Origin: Amoebidium appalachense
Lineage: Eukaryota; Ichthyosporea
Reading direction: 5' to 3'
Assembly: GCA_963693365.1 (NCBI GenBank)
Contig: CAVNZM010000002.1
Coordinates: forward strand, 4,712,001-4,776,000
Length of the DNA stretch: 64,000 bases
Of this stretch, positions 24,050 through 35,661 are shown piece by piece. Each line of letters begins with the position of its first letter. The first letter of the stretch is position 1. A program made the position numbers and the translations under genes. The notes below the pieces were generated by a model. That model ran no database searches. It was not told where the DNA came from and saw nothing but the letters and a program-made list of their open reading frames with translations.

Positions 24050-24593
24050 GCTGGCGTAGTGCTGGCGACTTTGCAAGTGCATTAAATCATCAAATGACGC
24101 TTTATGAGGCCACACACAGGCATGTGTTTGAACCACACACGGCGGTGGTATGATCATTTACTTTGCAACTTCTGCCAGTCTATCCTTTCACTGGTTGTCA
24201 GCATGGTGTTTACATATGGTACCTACATTTCGATATACCAGCAATCTGATACATCAACATACATCTATCTTATTGTTAGACTGCTTCTACTCCTTTAAAA
24301 GTCCTCCCCACATATCCTCGGCATGCTATGTAGCCAAAAGAAAAATACCAACACGAAAAAATTGAAAGGGGAAGACAAAAAATATGTATCGATCTAGGGA
24401 CTGAACCCATGGGAAAAGGCCTAGTGAAAATACTCATCACCAACAATAACCCTGCATTCAAGCTTCTTATGTCTCTGTGTGGTTGCAATTAGAATGACAT
24501 ACACATTTTTTCTCTGGCCTCTACGTATAAACAAACACTTGATATTGCTGCTTCTCTTTCCTTTTTTGGGTACCACTCTTGCCATATATGGAC
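20542..24593. other. Gene-poor region with G-rich blocks
   Basis: Convergent intergenic space between the Cys-rich gene and the acyl-CoA synthetase. G-rich modules with interspersed CACCACCC and GGACCCACCACC words occur at 20846-21044 and 22800-23035. The outer ends of the 20.78-23.13 kb interval carry inverted similarity (AGGCTTTTTTGATTTTGAAA at 20779; TTTCAAATTCAAAAAAGCCT near 23103). CA-rich degenerate DNA lies at 21780-22230. Poly-T/poly-G and poly-C blocks occur at 22350 and 24010-24050. No supported gene apart from a weak ORF. Confidence 0.55.
23170..23490 (+). CDS. Unrecognised ORF (about 106 aa)
   Basis: ATG at 23170 opens a frame with ordinary composition and several Cys residues (KCTRCSGNFNRGCVVGCGWL) ending at 23490. 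No domain recognised, no promoter or splice context. It could be a remnant of a mobile element or chance. Confidence 0.15.
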   Translation: MALAWPCDRFLMNTYSLSTKCTRCSGNFNRGCVVGCGWLMGLLPPETLAKVFVAQCRCTAGRPPTWGVLCNRFSPNSAKFDLVNLALSWKSSESGVYDYPVNPVYI

Positions 24594-25017
24594 CTATGCG
24601 GCAGCCGCCTGCTTGGCGGCCTTCTCTTTCTCCTGGTCACGAAGCACACGGCGAAGAATCTTGCCGGAGAGTGTCTTGGGGATGGCTGTGTGTGTGGTGT
24701 GTGTGAGTGACAGTGAGTGAGTTGAGTGTGTGTGTGTGTCCAGGTGTCGTGGATGTACATCGGTAGCGGTGTGTGAATGGTGATTACACGTGTTGATAAT
24801 GTTAGAAAAGATGAATGCCTGTGATTACAACAAAACACGCCGAGGCACAGCGAACACAGCAAACGGGGGGGGGGGGGGGGGGGGGGGGGGGGGATGTGTT
24901 ATCTCACATGGGTTTGTATCATCACTAGACCCATCTTCGGTCATCCCCTGATGTGCATACACCGGAACCGAACATTGGGGTGGGGAAGGAAGAGGGAGGG
25001 AAGAGGGGGGAGGGGGG

Positions 25018-25058
<41 letters not shown>

Positions 25059-25144
25059 GCATACCATCGATGAACTCAATCTCAGCCAGGTGCTTGTAGT
25101 GGGATACGTGCTTGTTGGCCCACACACGGACCTCCTCGGCAGAA

Positions 25145-25181
<37 letters not shown>

Positions 25182-25542
25182 TGTGTGTGCGGGCATCAGT
25201 ACTATGCATCGTGCTAAATATAGGCTAGGCATACATGCTATCATCCATCCACCAGCTTCATGAATGAACACAAGGTTATACCCAACATTACACAATGTCT
25301 CGTGGAAAGTAGGAAAGACTACATGCTTGATGACGTTTTAAAAACACCTCACAGCTTAGAAGATGCGATACAATGATAACCGTGATGTTTCCCAGGTTTA
25401 CGTGTGTAGCAAAGAAGGAAGAAGGGAGGGGGAGGGGGAAGAGTTCTTGGAGACGTTTCGAAGCTTAAAGCATGCAATACAGCATGACGTTTGTCCCACT
25501 GGAATGTCTTCCAATTTTGTGTATGTGTATGTGTTGGGGGAA

Positions 25543-25579
<37 letters not shown>

Positions 25580-26333
25580 CTTGTTGATTCGCGTACAGTG
25601 GAATTTGGCTTCTTGACGACAAATGCCTTGGGCAGCTCACCGGCGCGCTCATCTGGTTTTTGCACAACACACACGTCGGCAACCTATATGCATTTTGGGG
25701 GGGGGGGGTAAAGAATTTGTTAGAGACTACGTAGTACACATACATGGCGACAACACAATGCATACTGCAAAGCATACGTAAGAGCATTCATAAGAGCCTT
25801 CATCATAAGGAGAGCCCAAACTCAGGGAGGCCAAAGTCATCCAGAGTACTTCGAGTATTGACCCAGGAGGGGGTTTTGCTGAGTGAAAACACTGGGAAAG
25901 TAAACTATGGGGGACCAAAAACAACACGATATGAAATACCGTCCTACTGTAGACATGAGATATTAGACTGTAACTGCCAATGGTCCTGCACAATTAAAAT
26001 TTAACGTACGTTATCGTTGCTCAGCAGCAGGGCCTCGAGCTCAGCCGGGGCCACTTGGTGGCCCTTGACCTTGATCAGTTCCTTGACACGGTCCTCGATA
26101 AACAGGTGTCCTGATTGGTGCGTTGAAATGTTTAGTTCATCAACTAATGTTGCAGGTGTCTTGACTGGTGCATTAAAACCCTAAAGATGGCCGAATACAG
26201 ATATTTAGCCACAGATTGAATTGCAATAGATAATGCACTGTCTAGAAAGACCCCCCCCCCCCCCCCCCCCCCCCCCAACCACCACCACCACCAAATAAAA
26301 AAAACCCCTCCCGTATCTCTCTCTCTCCTGCCC

Positions 26334-26369
<36 letters not shown>

Positions 26370-27526
26370 CAACAACCCTACACGAGGCACGGATATCCAA
26401 CAACAGGGCACGCCATGCCTTCTGCATCCCCCCCCCCCCCCCCCCCCCACACACACACACAAACACCACCACCACCACCGCAAATCCCACACACACCTTT
26501 CCCGCATGTTCACTTCTCTAACCAACCCAAAACTAGAAAAGAACGTCACACACAACATCCATTCCCGAAACCTTAGTCAGCCCCCCCCCCCCCCCCCCCA
26601 AAAAAAAAAAACAAAAAACAACAACAACAACAACAACATACGTATACAAACACACCTGCCCACAAGTCCCCCCCCCCCCCCCCCCCCCCCCCCAAAAAAA
26701 AAGAAAAGAAAAAAAGAAAAGAAAAAACACACCCATCTCCCCCCCCCCCCCCCCCCCCCCCCCCACACACACACACATACCGCTCTCTCTCATGTGGCCA
26801 ATATCCCCCGTATGCAGCCAGCCATCCCTGTCGATTGTCTCCTTTGTGGCCTTCTCGTTCTTCCAGTAGCCCTTCATCACCTGAGGCCCCTTGACGCAGA
26901 TCTCACCGCTCTCCCCTGGCCCAAGCTCCTTGCCCGTGGCAAGATCCACAACCTGATTGGTTCAATGTCATATCATTAGGGGGAGGGGGGAGTAAAGGGG
27001 GGGGGGGGGGGGGGGGGTTGGTTGATGTTGGAATGGGTTACAGAGAACAACTTGCTTTACATTCAAAAAAGAAAAACATAACACAGACTTTTTTAAACCC
27101 GAACCAAGTGTCCATGCATCATAAGCAGAGCCCATCCCCGGACGGGGCCCGTGTTATCTACAATTTGTGCATATCGACCCATTGATCTCATTGGTGGAAG
27201 CCAAAATCAGATAAACTCTACTTGAAGAAAGGTTTGTCCCCCGTCTTAATCAGAAACGGGCTTCGAATGTGTTACAATAAAGTGCAAATGCACTGCCAAA
27301 AACACACATGAAATTTTGCAGAACAGAGCACAGCCAAAAAATTGCACCATAAAACTGGGGGGGGGGGGGGGGGGGGGGGGGGGGGAGGGGGGGGGGAGGG
27401 GGGGGGGGGGGGGGGGGGGGGGGGAGAAAGGGAGGGGCACCTTTCCGAGGGTGTTGGGAACAAGAACACCGCCACTGCCCTCCATCATCTTGCTGCGAGC
27501 AAGATAGTCGTAGTGGGTGAAGGGGG

Positions 27527-27564
<38 letters not shown>

Positions 27565-28203
27565 AGCGCGCACGCGCACGCGCATGTGTGTGTGTGTGTG
27601 TGCCCGCGTGTGCGCTGCGCGTGTGTGCATGCATGCGCACAAGCGAGTGTTGTGTGATTGGTCGGAGATGGTTCAACCGTCAGTTAGGTTATCGATAGAA
27701 TGCACGTGCATGATACAACTACGAAGATATATCCTCATATGTATGCATACACGTTCACGCCCACCTACCTATCACACACACACACGCACACACAACCCCC
27801 CCCCCCCCCAACACACACACAGAATCTTCCCCGAAGCACAAGAAGTCACACAAACATACGACCACACATGTGCACAACCACACCAATCCTGCACCAACAT
27901 GCCACACACCACCAACACAACCACACAGTTCTCCACGCACGCGCACATCCACATACCAGCTCGGTCATGCCATAGCCCTGCCTGATGACCTCCAACTTGG
28001 GCAGGCGTGCATAGAGCTGGTCCGTGACCTCCTTCGAGAGGGGGGCAGCAGCAGACACCATCTCCCTGACACTGCTAAGGTCATAGTTGTCCACTATGGG
28101 GGACTTGGCTAAGAACACGGCTACAGGCGGCACGATGGGAAGGATGTCCAGCTGGATAAAGGGTAGGGTGTGTGTGTGTGTGTGCGCACGCGCGCTCGTG
28201 TGT

Positions 28204-28234
<31 letters not shown>

Positions 28235-28321
28235 GGGGGGGGTTTGGTTGGTTGGTTGGTTAGGTTTGTGTTACAGGCTACAACGTATACCTTCAGAACG
28301 GACAAAGCGATGCAGATTAGG

Positions 28322-28382
<61 letters not shown>

Positions 28383-28576
28383 TATGGGTGGAGAGGAGGG
28401 GAAGGGGAGGTGGGGGAGGGGAAACCATGCACGAGAGGTCGAGAAGTGGATGTTCGTTCTTCTGTTCGTTTTGACCTCTCGTGCATGATTATTGATGCAT
28501 TCACTGCCTTGCCTCAACAGCATCATGTGAATCTATTCGTCTTGGCCAAAAACAACTTAGGTTGTCCAGATGGAAA

Positions 28577-28624
<48 letters not shown>

Positions 28625-28685
28625 ACAGCAAGTGTGTGAAAAAGAGGGATGTGAAGGGGTGGGGTGGGTGGGTGGGTAGGTGGGT

Positions 28686-28716
<31 letters not shown>

Positions 28717-28814
28717 GAGAGGAAAGCAATATAGACAGACAGACAGACGGACAGACAGACAGACAGAGAGAAAGAGAGAGAGAGAGAAGGAGAGAGAGAG
28801 AGAGAGAGAGAGCG

Positions 28815-28885
<71 letters not shown>

Positions 28886-29059
28886 ATGAGGAGTGTGGGG
28901 TTTTGTACCTTATCGCGCTGCACGGTGGCGCAGAACTCATTGGGATCAAACTTCTGAAGGCACCTACAGGGGGGGGGGGGGGGGGGGGGGGGAAAGAAGG
29001 GTTGGAACCCACAAAACACACACACGGTGTGCATTACATCAAAGGAAGAAAGGGTTGCG

Positions 29060-29100
<41 letters not shown>

Positions 29101-30434
29101 GAGCATATGCACGTCCCTGTTATGCAGGCCATCACAAGCGAATGCACATTTGCATGTGAATGCATGGCTAGATAATACGTATGCGTAAACAGACACGTCT
29201 ATGTATCATCTCAAATGCGATATCTAAATAGTTGACGATCCGTACAGGAGTATATGTTTATATTAGAAATGTAGGTATATAGGTATCTATGATATCACCC
29301 TTGCACACGTGTATGCTTGCGTAACGGGCACACTTGAGGCATGGGGTTGTGTAATCGTGCTTAGTGGTAGTCCGTTATGGTGTGTGTATAGTTTGCTGCT
29401 TGCGTGTATGGGTGGCAGGCATGTGTGCTCATACCTGTGTCTATGCACGTGCATACATATCCCCCTACTTGCATGCAAGAGTGCATGGTGTGTGTACATG
29501 TGTGTGTACCTGCATGCATGGGTGTGTGTGCATATATATGCACGTGCATGATGCATGTGTTTGCATGTGTGCTTGCAGGCACGGGTGTGTGTTCTGTGTG
29601 TGCACGTGCATGCATGGATAATGGTACGTGTGTGCATGTGTGTGCACGTGCAGGCACGTACGAGACTGTGGCGCCCTTCTCCAGTGCAATCTTAGCAAGC
29701 ACCACCATGCCGTACTGGTGGTAGAACGGCAGCATGCCCATCAGACCAGTCCCGGGCCCAACCGTCATCAGCTCTGGGATATGCAAAATTTCAGCATGTA
29801 TCCCCCAATACACAATCCCTGCCGCTACCAATTAAAATACGAGCAGGCAAGCTACTTTAAGGGTGGCGCGGGGGGGGGGGGGGGGGGGGGGGGGGTGGGG
29901 GGGGGGGGGGGGGTATTATCTGTTACAGACACGTTAACAGTGCACATCATAGGGGGGTCCCCATGCCTCCACGAAAGAACATGCTTTGATTTTTTAAGCC
30001 CCTTTCATTCCCCGGGCATTCCCCCGGGCGAGGAAGAGGGGGAATAGGCACGGGGGGAGAGGGGGGGGGATAGATACCGGGTGCGGTGGCCTGCCTGCAG
30101 TTAGTGACGATGTTGAAGTGTGTGAGCATAACCCCCTTAGGCCTGCCTGTGGTTCCAGACGAGTAGGGCAGCACGGCCACGTCATTCACAACGTCCACTT
30201 CCACGGGCTTCCACAGGCTTCCATCATTATCGATCATGGATGCGTATGGAATGTGGTTGCCCGTGGGCTCATCCCCCACCACGATGATGGACTTGAGCTG
30301 CTTGTTGATCTGCTCGTTGGCCTGCAAGGGGTTGATGGCTGGTGAGTGGAATGCATCTGAAAGAGAATGCGGACATACTGTTGGTGGTGTATGCATGTTA
30401 AAAAAGGCGGGGGAAAGGGCTGAGAGTTGAGAAG

Positions 30435-30478
<44 letters not shown>

Positions 30479-30704
30479 TTTCCCCCCATAAATCCCCTAA
30501 CAACAAAAAAAAAAAAATCATTCTATTGGGGAAGAGAAGGGTAGAGCCCCCGACTAATTCAAAATATTCCTCCAAGCATTCCAAGGGGTATGTGTGTGTG
30601 TTGTGGGGGTGGGGTATGGGTGGGGGGTTGTTTGCGTAGTCATTCCGTGTCGATTACCAGGTGAGGTTGGGTGTGGTTCCTTGTGTTTTGTCACGAGGAA
30701 GAAT

Positions 30705-30738
<34 letters not shown>

Positions 30739-31245
30739 GATATCCACAAAGAATCGACATTTCCAGACAACTGGGAAGAGGCCACATGAGGTGGGGATTG
30801 GAATGTGTTGCCGGGTACTTCGTTTTAATGACAGACGACGCAGTGTAGATTGCAAACCACACACGAGGTGTGCATGTGTGTGCATGTGTGTGTGTGGGTG
30901 GGTGGGGGGGGGGGGGGGGGGGGGGGGGGTTCGAATTGTTGATGTGGATGATGGATGTATCAATAGGTCAGATTAGAAACCCACGCACAAGTGCATGCAT
31001 GCCTTATACAAACCCATCCACACAAATCTCAGGGAGTCTCCAAGTGATCTAGACAGTAAATACGTACGTTTCCACGAATCAGGAAACCGGATGGAATTGT
31101 GTTTAAGTTGTTTGGGTTGATCTTTTTCTTTTTCTCTTCCCTTTTTTTTTTTCTTTTACGTTTTGAGTGTAGGGGGAGGATACCTCGAGCACGGTGGGAA
31201 GAAGGTTTGCCGATGTGATGATGGTGGTGGCACCACTGTTCTCCA

Positions 31246-31328
<83 letters not shown>

Positions 31329-31365
31329 CGTGTGTGTTGGTTCGTGTGTGTTGGTTCACGCGTGT

Positions 31366-31399
<34 letters not shown>

Positions 31400-31743
31400 T
31401 CTCTTGTGTGTATGTGGTGTTGGTGAATTGTTTGTTGGCGAGTCAACGTGTGGTCAAAATATAGTGATTGAGTGTTACCGAGCATGTGTGCTCTTGTGTC
31501 CGCGAAGTGGAACCCACATATCAATATAAGTACTTTCGTCCCCTTCCCCTCGGCAGACCGCATGAGAAAAAGAGTAAGATAACCGACAAGACAAGGTTTA
31601 TCGGCTTCCAGTCATTGCCTTTCTCTCCCGACCCCCAAATCTGAAAATCCCTGCCATCCTCCCCCCCTACAGCCATCACCATCACCTCCACCACAATTAT
31701 CACACGACCCCACGCCCCCTTCCCCTCCCCCCTCCCATCCCCC

Positions 31744-31774
<31 letters not shown>

Positions 31775-32192
31775 GACACACACACACACACACACACCAT
31801 GTCAGATAGTCTTAAAAAAGGAAACAAGGAAACCAACCAATATTCAACCCATCTGCCTGAAAAGCCAAAAAAACAAATCTAACCCAACATGAATAGCTAT
31901 CCCCCACCCCCCACCCCATCCCTCCCACCCAAAAACCCCCCTGACAAACCCCAACTCAACACATTAACCCCCACCTGGTAGGCCAGCTCCCATGCGGTGC
32001 ACGATGGGTTGACCGTGGTGGCCACAGCCCCCGATGCCATGGTGCCGTGCAGGGCCACGGCCATTTCCGGACAGTTGCCCATGTGGATGGCCACCATGGA
32101 CCCCCGCTTGACCCCAAATTTCGTCTGCAGCGTCTGTGCAAAGCTCAGCGTGTTTTGCTTGAGCTGTTGAGTGTGTGTGTGTGTTTGGAGGT

Positions 32193-32266
<74 letters not shown>

Positions 32267-35200
32267 CGCGCGCGCGTGTGTGTAGGTATGTGTGCGTTGG
32301 GTGGGAGGGGGATAAATGGGTCGGTGAGGCTAGGTCGATGTAGAATATTGGGTACATATAGCGGCAATATTAACAAACGGCTATAAGAACCCTCCAATGA
32401 AATGAGTGTTGAGACTACAGACACGACTTAGTGTAAGTAACCGTAAGGGGAAAATGGTGTTCCTACAAGAAAATGGGTGAAGAAAATGGTGCTCATAAGT
32501 GGAAATGAATGGGTGTTCTAGCCCGTCAGATCATCAATAACAACAATGAAGCGAGGAACAGCATGATTTGGGTAGGAAAAAGACATCGGAGATCTGTGAA
32601 CAAGAGGTGTGTGTGTAGGGGGAGGGGGGGAGGGGGAGGGGAGGAGCGGGTGTAGGAATCATAAGCGCACGAATGGCTGCTAGGCTAGAAAAGGGGTGGT
32701 TGTATGGGAAGCACCGGTCTGTGAAGTCAGCCGTGTAAATAGGCACATCTCATTCAAAAAGAAGGACAAGAAAATGGAGGATGCACAGGGGGGGGGGGGG
32801 GGGGGGGGTTTGAATGCGTCAAAAAGTACGAAGTACACAAGAACAAACGGATAACACGATGCAGAATGCAAGCCATACATAAAGAGTATGCATAATAAGC
32901 AGAGCCCATCCTCAGGGGGGGCCCACGTCATCCACAGTACCCGAGTTTCGACCTATTCCCCTCGTTAACGAAACCCAACTCAGATACTGTTTCACTTGAA
33001 CATGAGTAGGTCACCCGTCTTGATCAGAGACGAGCAGGGTTGCTTATGCAGGCAAGGGCAGTGGGAAAGGCCGGGGGTTAAAGTTGCAGCAGTAAGCAGA
33101 AGCAAGAAAAATATAGATAGGAACTCAGGAGACGGGGCTTCTAGGAAGCTCCCCCGTCGATACCTAAGTCGATACTTCCCTGGCTAACATACTACACCAG
33201 CTGAAAAGAATTAAGTCCCGAAGGCCACAGAATTCGTAATCAGAGGGGAAAATATGAGATTTGACCCACGCCGCAGGGTAGTAACACGCTTACTAGGGCG
33301 GAACTTTATCGTCTTCGAACGGAAAGCTATGCCCCCGGATGTCAGCCGGAAATATGGTATCACCCATTGCTTTGGGCTTGAAAAAAGCCAAACCGATAGT
33401 CCGAGTTATGTTACGCCGGCGGGTAACATGCCGCAGGGGGACTGAGGGAGTCCCGCAAAGGAAGTCCATAACCAATATCGAAAAAAAAGGAATAGAAGGA
33501 GCGGAGATGAACGGTGGGGGGGAGGGGGGGGGGGAAGGGGGTACATGGGGGTAGAGGAATGATAGAGGGAGAGGGGTAGAGAGAAATAGAGATAGGGATA
33601 GAGATAGACAGAGAGAGAAGGAGGGAGAGAGTGTGTGTGTGTGAGAAGACATAGAGGGGGGGGGGGGGGGGAGGGGGGATGAGTGAGTGAGAGAAAGAGA
33701 AAGAGTGAATCAAGAGAGAGACAGCGAGAGAGAGAGAGTGTGTGTGTGTAAAAGAGAGAGAGAGAGGGGGGGGGGGGGGGGGGGGGGGGGGTGATATGAG
33801 AATTACGGAACGACAACGAAAAAAAGCCGCCGCCCCCCCCCCCCTCTCCCCCCCTCCCCCCCTCCCCAAAAAAGTATCAAGAAAAGATAGGAAAAAAGAC
33901 ATAGTACCTGGTTGTAGGTCATGCTGCCATCCTTTGTCTTGAAGGCAAGACTGTCCCCATACTTGCTGACCGGCCCGGTGGAAAGGCCAAGCACGTGCTC
34001 TGGGGGGAGGGGGGGGGGGGGGGGAGATTAAAATTTGATGCAGAGCACAATGTACACATGCACGACGGACAACACAATGCAGATGTTGCCAAGCACACAT
34101 ACAGAGTATGCATCATACGTAGAGCCCATCCTCAGGGCTGCGCCCAAGGCATCCACAGTACACGGGGTTCGACCCGTTCAGGGAAGGTGGAGGGTGGGAC
34201 CGGGGTGGTGAGGGGGAGGAGGGTTCAGATTGGTAATTTTAGGGGATATTTAGTGGGGGGAGGGTCGGAGGGTTGCTTGGGTTCTTCGTTTTTTTTTTTT
34301 TTTTTTTTTGTGGGGGGGGGGGGGGGGGGGGGGAGGGGGGAGGGGGAGGAATTGAGGGGAGAGCAACAACAACCGTGGTACTACCATAGATTTTGTGTGT
34401 GTGTGTGTGTGTTTGGATGGGGCGAGGGGAGGGGGGGCGGGGGGGCTAGGATAGGTAAACAAACAACCGTAGTGTGGTATAAGGACAGCTAAGATATGCA
34501 TACCGGGGATGGTGGTGTAGACGAGGTCCAGGTCGGCAAAGGGTGCCTTGAAGATGTGGTTCCTGCGTGCTGAGCTGTGCAGGTAGGCCGCAGCCGCAGG
34601 GGCAGCCTTTTTATTAGGTAGTAGGGGGAAAGGGGGAGAGGGGTCGGGGGGACGGGGGGAGGGGGGAGAGGGGTGGAGAGGGTGGGAGGGGGGAGAGATT
34701 AGTATCTTCGACAGTTTGAAGAACAAAATGTGCAGGATACATAACAGATCGAGAAAGTGGCACATGGTGGTTATAAACAGCAGAGCCACGTGCTCCGGAA
34801 GAGGGAAGAAGAGGTGGGGGGGGGGGGGGGGGGGGGGGGGCGAGGGGGGTGCAGGGAGGAATGGTATGCCCCTGTGTTTGTGTGTAAGGTTGAGCAGAGG
34901 ACGGGGGGGAGGGGGGGAAGTGGGTGGCAAGCGGGGAGCTATCCAAAAGAACGAGTGTCTAGGATAGCTCCACATTTGTTTCTTAGGTGTACACGGGCAG
35001 GGAGGGTAAGGTGTTAAGAGATCAAGCGAAAACGTTGATGCTAGTAAGGTGAGGATGGATCGAGGGTCATAAAGGGGTCCAAGCAACTGCCCGTGCGAGG
35101 GGTTCCTAGTGGCCTCAATCTCGCCTCGTCAACATGGAAACTGTTCCTGCCCCCATGCAACCGGACCCCTTCTCTGTCCCCCTTCCACCCCTTTTCCACC

Positions 35201-35661
35201 TTCTTTCTCGCTTCACACAAGCAAAGTCCGTCCCTTCTCCTTTGCTCCGTCAGCAGCCTCGAATACGCGTTGCTCAGAAATACTTTGCTGTATCAAAAGG
35301 AACTCCGTGTACTGTTGAGTGGCTTTAAACCAATCCCGAAGCAGAAGGTGACGCCCGTGCGAACGGGAAAGTTTGGTGAGGGTAGGTGATCGTGAAATCA
35401 AGGGGTCAGAGGGATGGGTTGGGGGGGGGGGGGGGGGGGGGGGGGGGTTAGGAGTGTCAGGAATATGGAAAACTATGACACTTTTTTTTGATGAGTGGCT
35501 GTTGGGTGGTGGGTGGGTGTGAGTGCATGTGTGTTTTTGGGGGGGGGGGGGGGGGGGGAAGAAGGGGGGGGGGGGGGGGGGGGGGATGTTACCAGACGCT
35601 GCTGAAAGCGACGGGCACCGAGCGCGGCGCTGCGCGTAATGGCGAAGGGCATGGCGACCAT
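24594..35661 (-). CDS. 4CL-type acyl-CoA synthetase, mitochondrially targeted (15 exons, 567 aa)
   Basis: ANL-superfamily ligase: ATP-dependent activation of a carboxylic acid to its AMP ester, then CoA thioester. Exons, 5' to 3': 35593-35661, 34504-34606, 33908-33999, 31975-32163, 31184-31246, 30078-30321, 29662-29773, 28909-28963, 27957-28151, 27441-27488, 26781-26952, 26010-26110, 25597-25683, 25065-25146, 24594-24685. All phases agree, giving exactly 568 codons. Motifs: [11 protein letters not shown] (about 225-235), GYGMTE (about 368), GEICVKG, GWLHTGD (about 440), [11 protein letters not shown] (about 454), [10 protein letters not shown] with catalytic Lys near 546. The N-terminus [20 protein letters not shown], then [11 protein letters not shown], is Arg/Ser/Ala-rich without acids, a typical mitochondrial presequence. 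The C-terminus lacks a peroxisomal SKL. Closest style is 4-coumarate-CoA ligase/ACSF2-like; substrate unknown. Confidence 0.93.
25021..25178. repeat. Poly-G and (GT)n flanking a synthetase exon
   Basis: On the minus-strand gene these read as poly-C just after the donor at 25064 and (CA)n just before the acceptor at 25147, so the 82-nt exon is sandwiched between simple repeats. Confidence 0.9.
25697..25870 (-). repeat. Poly-C-tailed interspersed element in a synthetase intron
   Basis: Read on the minus strand: GGATGACTTTGGCCTCCCTG, TTGGGCTCTCCTTATGATG, GCATTGTGTTGTCG, CATGTATGTGTAC, TTCTTTACCCCC. It lies between exons 25597-25683 and 26010-26110, in host gene orientation. Confidence 0.75.
26250..26770. 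repeat. Poly-C blocks (poly-G on the sense strand) in a synthetase intron
   Basis: C runs at about 26251-26276, 26335-26367, 26427-26448, 26581-26599, 26668-26692 and 26740-26764, with (CAC)n, poly-A and (CA)n between. This is the main exception to the poly-C-on-sense rule in this gene. Confidence 0.9.
26990..27185 (-). repeat. Poly-C-tailed interspersed element (diverged) in a synthetase intron
   Basis: On the minus strand: GGGGATGGGCTCTGCTTATG, ATGCATGGAC, TTGAATGTAAAGC, TTCTCTGTAACCCATTCC, then poly-C. Upstream sequence to about 27265 (GGGTCGATATGC and GCCCGTTTCTGATTAAGACG) matches the 5' part of the 32.8-33.05 kb copy. Host orientation. Confidence 0.6.
27358..27424. repeat. Poly-G tract before a short exon
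   Basis: Long interrupted G run ending about 16 bp from the 48-nt exon at 27441-27488. It reads as poly-C directly after the donor in the sense direction. Confidence 0.9.
28328..28381. repeat. (GT)n microsatellite
   Basis: Pure GT array in a synthetase intron, (CA)n on the sense strand. Confidence 0.95.
28426..28487. repeat. Perfect 15-bp inverted repeat with 32-nt loop
   Basis: CATGCACGAGAGGTC (28426-28440) and GACCTCTCGTGCATG (28473-28487). The inner AGAAG/CTTCT pair extends the foldback. It lies in a synthetase intron and is unrelated to the surrounding simple repeats. Confidence 0.85.
28579..28882. repeat. Poly-G, (GACA)n, (GA)n and (GT)n array
   Basis: G runs 28579-28623 and 28686-28714, then GACA repeats 28733-28767, GA 28768-28812 and a GT array 28818-28882, all in one synthetase intron. 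Confidence 0.95.
31247..31400. repeat. (GT)n array adjacent to a synthetase exon
   Basis: GT array interrupted by GTATGCGT, GTTGGTTC and similar. On the sense strand this is CA directly upstream of the acceptor of exon 31184-31246. Confidence 0.9.
32183..32285. repeat. (GT)n/(GC)n array adjacent to a synthetase exon
   Basis: GT array followed by an alternating CG stretch (about 32258-32276), just upstream (sense) of exon 31975-32163. The alternating purine-pyrimidine sequence is a candidate Z-DNA segment. Confidence 0.9.
32789..33050 (-). repeat. Poly-C-tailed interspersed element (longest copy) in a synthetase intron
   Basis: Minus-strand order: a hairpin-like CTCGTCTCTGATCAAGACGG, GGGTTTCGTTAACGAGGGG, GGTCGAAACTCGGGTACTG, GGATGACGTGGGCCC, GAGGATGGGCTCTGCTTATT, GCATACTCTTTATGTATGGC, GTACTTCGTACTTT, GCATTCAAACCCCC, then a 20-nt C run. 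Host gene orientation. It suggests a full length of about 260 nt. Confidence 0.8.
33131..33158. repeat. Short GC-rich hairpin
   Basis: GACGGGG-CTTC-TAG-GAAG-CT-CCCCCGTC folds back almost perfectly. It lies inside an unusual non-repetitive stretch (33050-33480) of a synthetase intron, in which I recognise nothing else. Confidence 0.6.
34003..34175 (-). repeat. Poly-C-tailed interspersed element forming a splice acceptor tract
   Basis: Minus strand: GGTCGAACCCCGTGTACTGT, GAGGATGGGCTCTACGTATG, ATGCATACTCTGTATGTG, GCATTGTGTTGTCCGTCGTG, CATGTGTAC, CTCTGCATC, then about 20 C and CCCAG. The AG is the acceptor of synthetase exon 33908-33999. Confidence 0.8.

Noticed and set aside
30322-30356. Alternative 5' extension of the synthetase exon ending at 30356
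   Set aside because: An acceptor exists there, but the phase does not fit the preceding exon; the acceptor giving exon 30078-30321 keeps the frame and family alignment.
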